Source: CALUTH01 sp964452495 (lineage in GTDB: Bacteria; Cyanobacteriota; Vampirovibrionia; Gastranaerophilales; Gastranaerophilaceae). Taken from it: a stretch of 64,000 bases of DNA. Where the stretch lies: positions 124,001 to 188,000 of the forward strand of contig CAYVMC010000001.1 in NCBI GenBank assembly GCA_964452495.1. The letters are read 5' to 3'. A program made the position numbers and the translations under genes. Below, piece after piece: positions 34,583 through 43,985 of the stretch (the stretch's first letter is position 1; every line of letters begins with the position of its first letter). Below the pieces are notes generated by a model. The model was not told the DNA's origin and made no database searches. It saw nothing but the letters and a program-made list of their open reading frames with translations.

Positions 34583-35272
34583 AATCACAGATAGTACAAC
34601 TACAGTTTTAAAAAATATTCCATTACCGTTTTTTTTCATTTTTTTCTTTTTTGTTTTTCTTGGCGTATTTTTTGTTTTTTTCGGTTTCGGATAGTCAGAA
34701 GGTGATGGTGTACTTTTGGGTTTCTTTGGCTTAGGAAGTGTTTTTGCAGATTTTGTTTTTTTAGTAGTAAATGTTTCTTTTTGTTTCATTTCTGTATATT
34801 TTTGCTGCAGAGTTTTTTCTTTGCTTCTTTTACCTGTGATTAAAAGTTCTTCATCATACTGTAGTGATAGTATTGTTTTATCCGGCGTATTTTTAATCAT
34901 TGCAAAATTGATTGCAACTTCAAACGCTCTTTGCAAACACTCAAGAGCTTTTATTCCGTCATTTTCTATCCTTGCCGAGTGTGCTGATGTATTTCCTGCT
35001 TTTTTTAGAAAATACAGGTCATTTATAAACTCTCTTCCGCCAACTGTATCACTCATACGGTCTTTAAGAGTTGCAAGAATTTCATCAAATGTTTCTTCAC
35101 TTGAAAATTCTCCGTTGGTTATATTTTTGCAAACATTTTCCGCAAATCTTCTTGTTTGTATCATGCACTGGTCGAAATATTCATCGCAGTATAATTGTTC
35201 CGCATCATTAGCGATTCCGTACAGGTTTTTATCAATTTTTGCCAGAAATCCGAAGTTATGTTCTTTTGCCAT
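34538..35272 (-). CDS. DUF4145-like helical domain with Lys-rich linker and tail-anchor helix
   Basis: 244 residues. Residues 1-140 form a helical domain whose pattern (GIANDAEQLYCDEYFDQCMI, QTRRFAENVCKNI, then GREFINDLYFLKKAGNTSAH) resembles DUF4145/HEPN-like domains and the N-terminal helices of type I restriction HsdR subunits. Residues 150-215 are extremely Lys/Pro/Thr rich. The protein ends in one hydrophobic helix (FKTVVVLSVISLFILAVLSI), so it is probably tail-anchored with the domain in the cytosol. The R-x-x-x-E-N-x-C pattern hints at HEPN-type RNase residues, but this is uncertain. Confidence 0.6.
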   Translation of the reverse strand: MAKEHNFGFLAKIDKNLYGIANDAEQLYCDEYFDQCMIQTRRFAENVCKNITNGEFSSEETFDEILATLKDRMSDTVGGREFINDLYFLKKAGNTSAHSARIENDGIKALECLQRAFEVAINFAMIKNTPDKTILSLQYDEELLITGKRSKEKTLQQKYTEMKQKETFTTKKTKSAKTLPKPKKPKSTPSPSDYPKPKKTKNTPRKTKKKKMKKNGNGIFFKTVVVLSVISLFILAVLSIMTRF

Positions 35273-35459
35273 GGCTTTATTATCTTACAAAATTACCATT
35301 TTTTAAAGATGAAAAATGCAGCAATGACTATGAAACCAAAAACTAAAAGATAATTCCATTAATTATTGTACTAATACTCTTATTCTGATTAATTAACCTA
35401 TTGAGGGTTAATTTTTTTCATACGTTGAATTATGGTTCATTTGCAAGGAGAAAAAATAT

Positions 35460-35849
35460 ATGACAAATATTTTAGAGATGTATAAGTGTAATATTTGCGG
35501 TAATATTGTGGAAATTGTTGCAGCAGGATATGGTGAACCAGTTTGCTGCGGAGAACCTATGGCGCTCTTAAAGGAACATGCAAAAGATGAGGAGATGCTG
35601 CATGAAAAACATATACCGTTTGTAACTAAGACGGATGATGGATTTGAAATAAAAGTGGGTTCAATTTTGCATCCTATGATTGATGAACACTATATTATGT
35701 TTATTGAGGCTAATTCTCCTGATAAACGCTATGTAAAACGCAAGTATTTATATCCCGGAGAAGAGCCACAGTTAAGCCTTAAGTGTGAGTGTAATGAAAT
35801 AACTGTACGTGAATTGTGTAATATACATGGACTTTGGACTACTGATTAA
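35460..35849 (+). CDS. dfx: Desulfoferrodoxin (2Fe superoxide reductase)
   Basis: 129 residues, typical length. Reduces superoxide to peroxide without making oxygen, an anaerobe's defence. The N-terminal desulforedoxin-like domain has C10-x-x-C13 and C29-C30 for the rubredoxin-type iron. The catalytic Fe(His4Cys) centre has E50, H51 in HEKHIPF, H71 and H77 (HPMIDEHY), C120 and H123 (ELCNIHG). The stop shares one base with the MlaD gene start (TAATG). The peroxide it makes could be removed by the BCP at 12101. Confidence 0.95.
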   Translation: MTNILEMYKCNICGNIVEIVAAGYGEPVCCGEPMALLKEHAKDEEMLHEKHIPFVTKTDDGFEIKVGSILHPMIDEHYIMFIEANSPDKRYVKRKYLYPGEEPQLSLKCECNEITVRELCNIHGLWTTD

Positions 35850-36757
35850 TGAAAAAAATCTTATTTACAATATTAATAATACTTTTGTCACTCTTAATTC
35901 TGTTTGGTGGGTGGGTTTTATATATGAAACTCACATCTGTTCGTATATCGGTGAAATTTAAAGATATACGTCCGCTGCCAAAACGGGTAGAGGTTTTATA
36001 TAAAGGAATAAAGGTAGGACGTGTTATATCAGCCAGGCATACGGATGATTATGAATATACCTTTGTCATAATTGAATTGCGCCCAAAATATCGGGTCTTG
36101 CCTAAAAATTTGAAAGCAGAACTAAGGATAGAAAAACGTAAAAATAAGGATTATGATTATATAGAACTCTTTAAGCAGGGTGATCCTCAGGGAAATTTAT
36201 GTACAGGATGTATAATAGCAGGTGAATCAATGGTTGATACAAATACTTATTTAGCAAACCAGAGTCGTGATACATTGGAGGGAATAAAAGAAAATCTTTA
36301 TCAGGCTTCGGTGTCCTTGAATGATACATTAAAGTCACTTGATTCACTGCTAGGAATACTGTACACAACTGTCGAGGAGAATCAGAAAAACATTAATACA
36401 ATGACAAATAATTTGTCGGAAACGACATCCAATATAAATTCTCTTACGGATAAAATAAATAAGTCTGTTAAGGAAGAGGCAATAAACCAGTCTCTTAATG
36501 ATATTCAAAATAGTCTTAGTAATATCAAGAAGGCAACAGATAGTTTAAACGGAGTTGTAGATAATATTTCAGAACCGGCAAAAGATGTTACCAGTGTTCT
36601 TCCGTCTGCAATAGATCGTACGGAATGTATTATAAAGAATGTTGAAGATATAACCTGCGGAGTTGCAACAACTCTTAAGAAACCTTTTGGTGGAATACGA
36701 TTAATCTTTGGTAAAACTATTACAAAGGGGCAGAATTGTAATTGTTATAATAAATAG
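35849..36757 (+). CDS. MlaD family lipid-transport protein
   Basis: 302 residues. One N-terminal membrane helix (3-28) and an MCE domain (VRISVKFKDIRPLPKRVEVL, YKGIKVGRVISARHTDD, residues 35-110), then ~150 residues of amphipathic helices/coiled coil (NTMTNNLSETTSNINSLTDK). MCE proteins carry phospholipids between membranes. The start overlaps the dfx stop by one base, an unexpected pairing. No MlaE/MlaF ABC genes are adjacent. Confidence 0.85.
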   Translation: MKKILFTILIILLSLLILFGGWVLYMKLTSVRISVKFKDIRPLPKRVEVLYKGIKVGRVISARHTDDYEYTFVIIELRPKYRVLPKNLKAELRIEKRKNKDYDYIELFKQGDPQGNLCTGCIIAGESMVDTNTYLANQSRDTLEGIKENLYQASVSLNDTLKSLDSLLGILYTTVEENQKNINTMTNNLSETTSNINSLTDKINKSVKEEAINQSLNDIQNSLSNIKKATDSLNGVVDNISEPAKDVTSVLPSAIDRTECIIKNVEDITCGVATTLKKPFGGIRLIFGKTITKGQNCNCYNK

Positions 36758-36774
36758 TTCTAAGCTCCGGAATC

Positions 36775-37590
36775 TTAATTATTAAATTCGTTTATTGCCA
36801 GATCATACACTTTGTTTTTATTTTCACTAAAAAGTGATGATAATATGACCGATATTTCTTTTGCTTTAAAACCTTTGGATTTTAGAACCTTAATCCTATT
36901 TATAAGCTGCTCATCATTAATATTATCTGAGGGGTATACCATACAGACAATTTCACCCTTTATTTCTCCTTTGAAATAATTAAGGATTTCGCTTATCTTT
37001 CCGATTTTTATTTCTTCAAAGAGTTTCGAAAGTTCACGCCCTAGGGCAATTCTGACATCTCCACGGAACTCTTGTATTTTTTCTAGTGTCTTAAATATCC
37101 GTTCGGGGGCTTCATAAAAGATGAGATGTTTGTCCATATTATCAGTAACAGCTTTTTTAATCCCATCTGATGTTCTTGGAATAAAACCTATAAAGCTAAA
37201 CTCTTCGTTGTTTCGTGGAACCTGTGATACAAATGTTGTCACGGCGCAGGCACCCGGAAGTGAAGTTATTGAAACACCATCTTTTAAGAGTTCTTCTAAT
37301 AATACTGCTCCGGGGTCGCAAATAAGAGGAGTTCCCGCATCAGATACAAGTGCTATTGTCTTTCCCTCTTTTATGAAGGTTTTAAATAGATTTATTCGTT
37401 CTTTCTCGTTATATTTATGGTATGAATAACATTTTGTTTTTATTTCATAGTGATTTAGAAGCTTTTGTGTCATTCTTGTATCTTCGCAGGCAATTATATC
37501 AACGGATTTGAGTACGTCAACAGCCCTTAAAGTGATATCTTTAAGATTACCTATAGGTGTTGGTACAATATACAATTGAAATTTTCTCAT
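36775..37590 (-). CDS. rsmI: 16S rRNA (cytidine1402-2'-O)-methyltransferase
   Basis: 271 residues. Tetrapyrrole-methylase fold. Motifs: YIVPTPIGNLKDITLRAVDV, ACEDTRMTQKLLNHY, ALVSDAGTPLICDPGA and SLPGACAVTTFVSQVP. It 2'-O-methylates C1402 of 16S rRNA. Last gene of a minus-strand run (radical SAM, rng, 155-residue protein, rsmI), one base after its neighbour. Confidence 0.95.
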   Translation of the reverse strand: MRKFQLYIVPTPIGNLKDITLRAVDVLKSVDIIACEDTRMTQKLLNHYEIKTKCYSYHKYNEKERINLFKTFIKEGKTIALVSDAGTPLICDPGAVLLEELLKDGVSITSLPGACAVTTFVSQVPRNNEEFSFIGFIPRTSDGIKKAVTDNMDKHLIFYEAPERIFKTLEKIQEFRGDVRIALGRELSKLFEEIKIGKISEILNYFKGEIKGEIVCMVYPSDNINDEQLINRIKVLKSKGFKAKEISVILSSLFSENKNKVYDLAINEFNN

Positions 37591-37591
37591 G

Positions 37592-38059
37592 CTATTTTGT
37601 TTTCTCTAAGTATATATTCACCGCATCTTTTAAATTACTTGGTGTTGTTAAAGTATTTGTATAGTCAGTAGAGGGTGACTGTACTACTTTAAACCGTATT
37701 CTATTGTAAATAGTAAGCATTATAAATAATAAAATTGAAGATACTGCCACTCCTGCCATTGCATAAATAAATTTCATTGCAATTTTACGTTTGCTGACAG
37801 GTTCCTTATATACTATTTTACTTTGCGTTTTTTCAGTACTTATTTTATCTGTTTTATCGGCGGTGTTTGCAGTTTGCGGCTGGGATGCGGCCGTGGTTGT
37901 TATTGCTGTTGGTTCTTCTGCAAAGGCAGGTACTAATAAAAATAGTAAACAAAAAACAGTTAAAAATTTTTTCTTTAATTTATTTTCGTTTAAAGTAAAG
38001 GATAAAGAGGGAAAATAGCAATGATTGTTACGCTTCTTACTTTGCTCATATTTATTCAT
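37592..38059 (-). CDS. Exported/membrane protein with signal peptide and second helix
   Basis: 155 residues. After ~28 polar residues there is a signal-like segment (KKKFLTVFCLLFLLVPAFAE), a Thr/Ala/Gln-rich linker of about 35 residues, then a membrane helix (FIYAMAGVAVSSILLFIMLT, about 95-115) and a C-terminal tail (NLKDAVNIYLEKTK). Probably a bitopic membrane protein with a periplasmic linker. A later ATG is absent, so the long N-terminus may be real. Function unknown; between rng and rsmI. Confidence 0.6.
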   Translation of the reverse strand: MNKYEQSKKRNNHCYFPSLSFTLNENKLKKKFLTVFCLLFLLVPAFAEEPTAITTTAASQPQTANTADKTDKISTEKTQSKIVYKEPVSKRKIAMKFIYAMAGVAVSSILLFIMLTIYNRIRFKVVQSPSTDYTNTLTTPSNLKDAVNIYLEKTK

Positions 38060-38077
38060 AGCTTTTCCCCCTCATTA

Positions 38078-39886
38078 CTATTCTTCACTTACTTTTTTAG
38101 TTCTTTTTGTTCCACGACTGCGTTTTTGAGTCCCACGGTTAGGACGTCTTTTCTTTACTGGTTGTGCTGCTTCAGATATTTCTTCTGCTCCAGAAGTATC
38201 CCCTTCCTGTATTTCTTGAACCTTTTCTTGCTCAGGAAGTGATTCGGTATGCTTAACTGCAGCGTCTTCAGGAATAACAGGTACAATTTCAGCATTAGGT
38301 GGAAGAATTGTTTCCGCTGTTTCTACTTCAACTGCTGTTGCTGCTGCTTCTTTTGCTTTTCTTCGCTCAAAGCGTTTTCCCCCGCGTTTTTTCTTGTTGC
38401 TTGTTTCTTGTTCCTTTTTTTCCTGCTCTTTTACCTCAACAGTTTCTGTTGCTACTGCGGAAGGATTTTCAACTATTACTGTTGTTTTTGTAATTTCAGC
38501 AGCTTCTGACTGTTGTATTTCTTGGAATTCTTCTTGTTCCTGTGTAGCTTTTGGGTTTCTGTTATTATTAAACTTATTATTGTTATTATTTTTCTTGAAA
38601 TTACCTACAGGAAGTTTGAGTTTTGCGGCTTTAGCACGATATTCCCCGTCTGCGGTTGAAGATGCGAATTTTAATTCTTCCATGATATAACCGTTACCCT
38701 GACAGTGCGGGCAGCGTTTTGCAAAAATTTCTGATAGTGCTTGTCCCTGTCTATGTCTTGTAAGTTCTACAAGCCCTAAGTCTGATAACTGTCCGATTTG
38801 CGGTTTTGCTTTATCAGGTTCAAGAGCAAGTTCAAAAGCTTCCATTACAGCTAATTTATCAATTCTTCTTGTCATATCAATAAAGTCAATAATAATCATG
38901 CCGCCGATATTTCTTAACCTTAGTTGTCTTGCAATTTCCTGAACTGCTTCAAGGTTTGTCTTAAGTATTGTTTCATCTTGTGTTGCTGAATTTGTAAATT
39001 TACCGCTGTTAACATCAACAACTGTAAGTGCTTCTGTTGTTTGTATAAACAGATACCCGCCAGATGGTAAATTAACTTTCATTTGAAGAGCAGCCTTGAT
39101 TTCTTTATTTATCCCCATTGCAACCAGCAATGGTTCAGAACCTTTATAAAGAGTTGCTTTAATGTTTTTACCAAGATGCCAGTTCTGGAGAAGTGTTTGT
39201 ACACGGTTCAGCGCAAATGCTGTATCTACTATAATTTCCTGAATATCTTCTGTGCAGGCTTCTCTTATAACCCTGTATAATAAATCTTGATCTCTGTACA
39301 AGAGACTTGGCGGTTCAAGTGTTTCTGCCGCAGTAATGATATTATTCCACTTTTCAAGAAGAATTTCCAAATCTTCTTGAATATCTGCCTCTGACTGTCC
39401 TTCAGCTTCTGTTCTTACAATAATACCAACACCGACCGGCTTTAAAAGGCTTACTATAGATTTAAGTCTGGCGCGTTCTTTAATACCTGTGATTTTTTTA
39501 CTTACACTAATTCCTTTTTCTGTTGGCATAAGAACAAGAAAACGTCCGGGCAGACTGATTTCCGAAGTTAAGCGTGGGCCTTTATGGCCTACAGGTTCTT
39601 TTATTACCTGTAAAATCAAATTTTGTTTTGGATAAAGTTTGTCTTGAAGCGCACCTTTTCTTACTGCATCTTCGGCATGCAAAAAGCCCATTTTATCAGA
39701 GCCTACATTAATAAATGCTGCGTCAATACTGGGTAAAACATTTTCAACTTGTCCTAAATAGACATCGCCTAAAAGTACATCGCCTCTGTGAATAAAAAAC
39801 TCGGTAACCTTTTTATTTTCCATTAAAGCTGCAATATTGTCGCGTTCAGCTATTACAATTTTTTTTTCAATAGGTGGTAAACTCAT
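38078..39886 (-). CDS. rng: Ribonuclease G/E
   Basis: 602 residues. Single-strand-specific endoribonuclease for rRNA maturation and mRNA decay. An S1 domain interrupted as in RNase E/G (GDVLLGDVYLGQVENVLPSI) is followed by the DNase I-like catalytic domain with TVVDVNSGKFT and IIIDFIDM (the two catalytic aspartates) and the zinc-link CPHCQGNG. The last ~190 residues are disordered: Asn-rich (KKNNNNNKFNNNRNPK), acidic, then Arg/Lys-rich (KKRRPNRGTQKRSRGTKRTK), probably for RNA or partner binding. Thirteen bases from the radical SAM gene, a neighbourhood shared with cyanobacteria and Firmicutes. Confidence 0.95.
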   Translation of the reverse strand: MSLPPIEKKIVIAERDNIAALMENKKVTEFFIHRGDVLLGDVYLGQVENVLPSIDAAFINVGSDKMGFLHAEDAVRKGALQDKLYPKQNLILQVIKEPVGHKGPRLTSEISLPGRFLVLMPTEKGISVSKKITGIKERARLKSIVSLLKPVGVGIIVRTEAEGQSEADIQEDLEILLEKWNNIITAAETLEPPSLLYRDQDLLYRVIREACTEDIQEIIVDTAFALNRVQTLLQNWHLGKNIKATLYKGSEPLLVAMGINKEIKAALQMKVNLPSGGYLFIQTTEALTVVDVNSGKFTNSATQDETILKTNLEAVQEIARQLRLRNIGGMIIIDFIDMTRRIDKLAVMEAFELALEPDKAKPQIGQLSDLGLVELTRHRQGQALSEIFAKRCPHCQGNGYIMEELKFASSTADGEYRAKAAKLKLPVGNFKKNNNNNKFNNNRNPKATQEQEEFQEIQQSEAAEITKTTVIVENPSAVATETVEVKEQEKKEQETSNKKKRGGKRFERRKAKEAAATAVEVETAETILPPNAEIVPVIPEDAAVKHTESLPEQEKVQEIQEGDTSGAEEISEAAQPVKKRRPNRGTQKRSRGTKRTKKVSEE

Positions 39887-39898
39887 TGTATAAATCCT

Positions 39899-42424
39899 CT
39901 ATATCTCTTTTAACTGTTCGTCAAAGAACCGTAAACGCTTAATATCAAAAAGGGTGTCAGCTGATATAAGTTTCATTAATTCATCTGCTCTTACAGCAGG
40001 AATTTCGGAACCTTGACCGGTTTTGAGTATTATAAATAAACAATCACTTTTATACTCATACGAGTAAATTGAATTTTTGATGTTTATTGTTTTTTCTAAA
40101 CCTTTTTTATTTTTCTTCGTCAGAAAAATCTCATCAGAAGATAAAACTTTATCTACATTGTACCTGAAATTTTCATCTTTGTAAAGCTCATCGGAATACG
40201 GACGGATACTGTATTCTGCCCATTGAACGGTTGTGTCTATTGATTTTGTATGCTTGTCGATTTTTTTTACTGAAATAACTTTTGATTGTCCGCAGAGTGA
40301 GTTTTCGATTTTTTTTGCAATTAAATCTTCCGTCAAATCATCATATAATTCAATGTCCACAAGTTCTCCTTCACTTTCACAGAACAAAGGTAATGCAACT
40401 CCCATTGAAACCTTCATTGATGGATTAAATCCCAGAGAAAATACGACATTCAAACCGCTTCGTGCGAGTGCTTTGAAGAATGTATTTTGCCAATCAAGGT
40501 GTGAAAAGTATTTTAGTAATCCTGTTTTTGTTATTTTAAGCCGGTATTTGTACGTTTTAACATTCGGATCTGGATGTACAAAATTTGGGTTTTCTGGTTT
40601 TATTTTTGCTGCTTCCTGTGCTTCTTTTGATGCCGTGTATGGCTTTGCAAGAATTTTCCTTACTTTTAAGTTGTTACAAACTCTACAATTAACACATTTC
40701 TGTTCACAGGTTGGTTGTAAGTTAAATTCTTCAGGCTGGCTGAAAGCTTCTTTATACTCGTTTTTAAGCCATTCTTTATCAAGTCCGGTGTTTATAAAAT
40801 CCCATGGCAAAGGGGCGTCTAAAGAATACTCATGCTGAGCAAGTGCATTCAAATCTATCCCTTGCTCTTCTGCTGTCTCAAACCATACATCCTTATTAAA
40901 ATAATCGTCCCATGCATCTAAGTAACACCCTTTTTTATAAAGAGCTTCAATATATTTGCATAGGCTCTCATCGCCTCTGGTCAATACTGCTTCTAACAGA
41001 GAAATATATTTTTCGTGATAATTTATTTTTAATCCTTTTATATGTGCTGTTTTTTCTTTTAGGTATCGGATATTTTCAGTTATTGTATCCAAATTCTTTT
41101 GCGGACACCACTGAAATGGAGTAAATGGTTTTGGTACGAATATTGATAATGTACATACTATATCAAAACTGTGTTTTAACCCCTTTTCTTTTTTTATTCG
41201 CCGTATTCCGTTTTTTAATTCGTTTAAAAGTTCTGCCATTTCATCAATATCTGCTTTTGTTTCTGTCGGCAGTCCTGTTATAAAATAAAATTTTAATCTT
41301 GACCAACCATTTTCGTACAAAGTGAACACAGCATCAAGTATTTGTTGTTTGGAAATATTTTTCTTTATTACATTTCTTAGCCTTTGGCTTCCTGCTTCGG
41401 GAGCAAGTGTCATAGTAGATTTTCTGACAGATTGTACAAGCTCTGCAAGTTCTAGGCTAAAACCGTCAATTCTCTGGCTGGGAAGTGAAACTGATACTTT
41501 CTTTTTATTAAACTCTATACAGAGTTCTTTTATAACCTCTTTTATATTAAAATAATCATTGGAGGATAGAGATAGCAGCGAATACTCATCATATCCGGTA
41601 TTATCTACAAGTTCTTTGGTTATTCTGATAATATCTTTTGCTTCCCTCTCTCGGACCGGCAGAGTAACATGTCCGGGCTGACAAAAACGGCACATACGGC
41701 CGCAGCCGCGTCGAATTTCTATGATGGCTCTATCATGAACCGAGCTTGAAAATGGTATGGGATGTGCTTTTAGTGCCGTATCATACTCTAGAGGTACAAC
41801 GCATTTTTTTACACGATATTTCCCCATAGCCGGAACCCAGATTCCTTCAATTTCAGATAGTTTTTTTATTCGCTCAAATCTGGGTAAGTTTTTATTATTT
41901 AAAAGAACATTGCAGATTTCAAGATTGACTTTTTCTCCATCACCGATTATAAAAGCATCTATAAAATCAGCCATAGGTAATGGATTGTAAGTGCATGGAC
42001 CTCCTGCAACTATGATAGGATGGTTTTCTTCTCTCTCTCTTGATAAATATGGTATTCCACACATTTCAAGAAGCCTTAGTACTGTAGGGTAAGATAATTC
42101 GTACTGTAAAGAAAAACCTATAACATCAAACTCTTTTAGCGGTTTTTTACTTTCCAGACCGTACAAATACTCTGGTTTAAAATCAGGTTCTGGGGCATAG
42201 GCTCTATCAGCCATAAAATCCTGATGTTTGTTTATTAAATCGTATAAAATTCTTACCCCGAGATTGCTGATTCCTATTTCATATTTGTCAGGAAACAAAA
42301 ATGCAAATCTTAACTTTGCACTGTCAAAGTCTTTATTGGCAGCCATAATTTCTCCGCCGACATACTGGTAGGGTTTATTGCAATTGTGCAGGGCTTCATG
42401 TAAATTGTGAAATTTGCAGTCCAT
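39899..42424 (-). CDS. Radical SAM protein (TIGR03960) fused to DUF2344
   Basis: 841 residues. Residues ~1-620: B12-binding-like N-terminus and a radical SAM barrel with EIRRGCGRMCRFCQPGH (C-x3-C-x2-C cluster ligands). A cysteine cluster CEQKCVNCRVCNNLK follows. Residues ~650-841 are the TIGR03936/DUF2344 domain (YRLKITKTGLLKYFSHLDWQ, NPSMKVSMGVALPLFCESEG). Reaction unknown; in many bacteria the two domains are adjacent genes or one fusion, next to RNase E/G, suggesting an RNA or ribosome-related modification (inference). Confidence 0.92.
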   Translation of the reverse strand: MDCKFHNLHEALHNCNKPYQYVGGEIMAANKDFDSAKLRFAFLFPDKYEIGISNLGVRILYDLINKHQDFMADRAYAPEPDFKPEYLYGLESKKPLKEFDVIGFSLQYELSYPTVLRLLEMCGIPYLSREREENHPIIVAGGPCTYNPLPMADFIDAFIIGDGEKVNLEICNVLLNNKNLPRFERIKKLSEIEGIWVPAMGKYRVKKCVVPLEYDTALKAHPIPFSSSVHDRAIIEIRRGCGRMCRFCQPGHVTLPVREREAKDIIRITKELVDNTGYDEYSLLSLSSNDYFNIKEVIKELCIEFNKKKVSVSLPSQRIDGFSLELAELVQSVRKSTMTLAPEAGSQRLRNVIKKNISKQQILDAVFTLYENGWSRLKFYFITGLPTETKADIDEMAELLNELKNGIRRIKKEKGLKHSFDIVCTLSIFVPKPFTPFQWCPQKNLDTITENIRYLKEKTAHIKGLKINYHEKYISLLEAVLTRGDESLCKYIEALYKKGCYLDAWDDYFNKDVWFETAEEQGIDLNALAQHEYSLDAPLPWDFINTGLDKEWLKNEYKEAFSQPEEFNLQPTCEQKCVNCRVCNNLKVRKILAKPYTASKEAQEAAKIKPENPNFVHPDPNVKTYKYRLKITKTGLLKYFSHLDWQNTFFKALARSGLNVVFSLGFNPSMKVSMGVALPLFCESEGELVDIELYDDLTEDLIAKKIENSLCGQSKVISVKKIDKHTKSIDTTVQWAEYSIRPYSDELYKDENFRYNVDKVLSSDEIFLTKKNKKGLEKTINIKNSIYSYEYKSDCLFIILKTGQGSEIPAVRADELMKLISADTLFDIKRLRFFDEQLKEI

Positions 42425-42772
42425 TTATGCTAAATCCTCGGGAAAGTACTTTTCAATTTCTATTATTTTCCCGTTTAAAGTGTTTTTTTCAAAGGCTTTT
42501 AAGAACTCAGGTAGATCATCATTTGTTATATCGTAATTGTAAAGCCAGATTTCATTATCCAATTCTCGCATAACACTTACAATGTAATGGCACTTTTCAG
42601 CATAACTTAAAAGTCGTTCTTTATTGAACTTGTTTCCATTCTTATCTTTATTAATTTTAACATAGTTAAAACCGGCAAAATACCGTATATTCTCATTACT
42701 TCCATTATTTTTTTTGTTATGGTGCGAGGCAAAAATATTTACAATATTTTTTGCATTATCGTACTCTTTCAT
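42425..42772 (-). CDS. Conserved hypothetical protein
   Basis: 115 residues, directly upstream of the radical SAM gene with no gap. Soluble, Asn/Lys rich (MKEYDNAKNIVNIFASHHNK; then RLLSYAEKCHYIVSVMRELD, WLYNYDITNDDLPEFLKAFE). No motif or family recognised. It has the ribosome site AGGAGT before the ATG and is the first gene of the minus-strand operon. Confidence 0.6.
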   Translation of the reverse strand: MKEYDNAKNIVNIFASHHNKKNNGSNENIRYFAGFNYVKINKDKNGNKFNKERLLSYAEKCHYIVSVMRELDNEIWLYNYDITNDDLPEFLKAFEKNTLNGKIIEIEKYFPEDLA

Positions 42773-43106
42773 TACTCCTCCTATTTATATTAAACAATAG
42801 AAAGGTGATAAGTTCAAAATATTACAATAAAAATTTACAATGAATGTAAATAGTATATAAATACGTATAAATTAAGTTTCTCTTTTAATAAAAATGTAAA
42901 AAGTGGCATATTGATATAATCAGAAAGGGAACAACAGTTATTGATTACATTGTTATTGCTACTCTTATTATAATTTTCACTCTTTTTTATTCAAGTAATT
43001 ATCCTTAATTTTTTGATACTATTGTAAATTTTTGTAAAAAAAAACAAAAAATTATTAAAGTTTTTCAAAAAAATGCCGAATATATTATTACGAAAGGATG
43101 ATACAG
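42773..43106. other. AT-rich intergenic region with promoter-like TATAAT
   Basis: 334 bp between divergent genes. TTGATATAATCAGAAAGGG near 42912-42930 contains TATAAT and a ribosome-site-like AAAGGG; the following bases could encode a 23-residue hydrophobic peptide only from an ATT start. A poly-A/T zone (43020-43080) precedes the 51-residue gene. Otherwise nothing is recognised. Confidence 0.4.
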
Positions 43107-43262
43107 ATGCTAAAAAAAATTAAAAAACCAACAAGTAATACCAGTTCATGTGTTGAGTTTATTTTGCGTGGAGCAAAAAAACGGAGAACGATGGCAATTG
43201 CTGAAGCGGTAAGGGTAAATGCCGATTCCGGACTTCGGACTGAATTGAGAGCAGTAAAGTAA
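43107..43262 (+). CDS. Small basic hypothetical protein
   Basis: 51 residues, starting MLKKIKKPTSNTSSCVEF. AAAGGA lies 9 nt before the ATG and an intrinsic terminator 33 bp after the stop. Basic N-terminus, then a helix (MAIAEAVRVNADSGLR). The open frame on the opposite strand runs through the terminator and is judged a shadow. Function unknown; last gene before tRNA-Ser and the island. Confidence 0.5.
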   Translation: MLKKIKKPTSNTSSCVEFILRGAKKRRTMAIAEAVRVNADSGLRTELRAVK

Positions 43263-43295
43263 TATACTGACGAGGATGTAAGATGAGAAATAAGA

Positions 43296-43322
43296 GGCTT
43301 GTAATAAAGCAAGCCCTTTTTC
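43296..43322 (+). terminator. Intrinsic terminator
   Basis: GGCTTG (43296-43301) pairs with CAAGCC (43310-43315), followed by CTTTTTCTT. It closes the 51-residue gene. Confidence 0.7.
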
Positions 43323-43462
43323 TTATATAAAAGAGTAATTATCACCTTATTAATAATTGAAAAATCAATGTACTGGGAGGTGATTATATATAAAATTTTA
43401 TTAAGGTATAAAATAAAAGTTTGAAATAAAATTTATTTATGGTACTATAGTATCACACGAGA

Positions 43463-43552
43463 GGAAAAGTGGCCGAGTAGGTTTAAGGCGGCACCCTGCT
43501 AAGGTGTTGTGTGGGGTAACCTGCACCGAGGGTTCGAATCCCTCCTTTTCCG
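43463..43552 (+). tRNA. tRNA-Ser (anticodon GCU)
   Basis: 90-nt class II tRNA. Acceptor GGAAAAG/CTTTTCC with discriminator G. Anticodon loop CTGCTAA gives GCT (codons AGC/AGU); a long variable arm follows (GTTGTGTGGGGTAACCTGCA region). T-arm GAGGGTTCGAATCCCTC. A T-run follows directly. It marks the left edge of the mobile/polysaccharide island. Confidence 0.97.
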
Positions 43553-43646
43553 TTTTTTTATTGAGTTTTTAGATATTTATCTTTTTTACAATTGTATTTT
43601 AACGGGACTGTAATTGTAATGTAATGAAGTGAGTGGTTTGCGTAGG

Positions 43647-43861
43647 ACAGATGGTGTGATTATTTTGGGCAATCGGCTTGTAGAGCGAGTTTGAGGGGTA
43701 GGAAATAATCAAACCATGTGTCTCGTAATTACTCTTTTTTACTCTTTTGGGCATCAGGACAGATGGTGTGATTTTTTCGGGCAAAAGGTTTTTAACCCTC
43801 TTTCTGCTTGTGTTTTAGGGCGATTGAGGCTTGGTGCAAATGGTTTGATTATTTTGGGCAA
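43647..43861. repeat. Cluster of ~25-bp repeats, candidate transposase-binding end
   Basis: Three direct copies of a motif close to ACAGATGGTGTGATTATT plus TTGGGCA lie at 43647-43672, 43759-43784 and 43836-43861, and one inverted copy at about 43701-43719. Another inverted copy lies near 49764-49785. Unequally spaced ~20-25-bp repeats at one end, next to a Mu-type transposase gene, are the usual end structure of Mu/Tn7/Tn552-like elements. Confidence 0.65.
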
Positions 43862-43985
43862 AGTGAGTCGTTTGAGGTTTTTGAAAATTCTGTCGTTCGG
43901 TTAAATTTTTTAATTGATACGAAACCGACACATACTCGGAAGTGGTGTTTCAATTTTTTGTCATCAGAGGTAATGTGTGTGTACC

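Noticed and set aside
38249..38690. Cys/Phe-rich plus-strand frames opposite rng
   Set aside because: Shadows of the low-complexity tail of the RNase gene.
42930..43010. Hydrophobic 23-residue peptide after a TATAAT
   Set aside because: Only possible from an ATT start; small-membrane-peptide resemblance alone is too weak.
43088..43345. 85-codon minus-strand frame
   Set aside because: It crosses a plus-strand terminator and opposes a better supported small gene with a ribosome site.
43463..43552. tRNA-Ser as an attachment site for the island
   Set aside because: No second copy of the tRNA 3' end was found at the far side within the window, so integration there is not supported beyond position.
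43647..43861. CRISPR array
   Set aside because: Repeats are few, unequally spaced and one is inverted; no cas genes.
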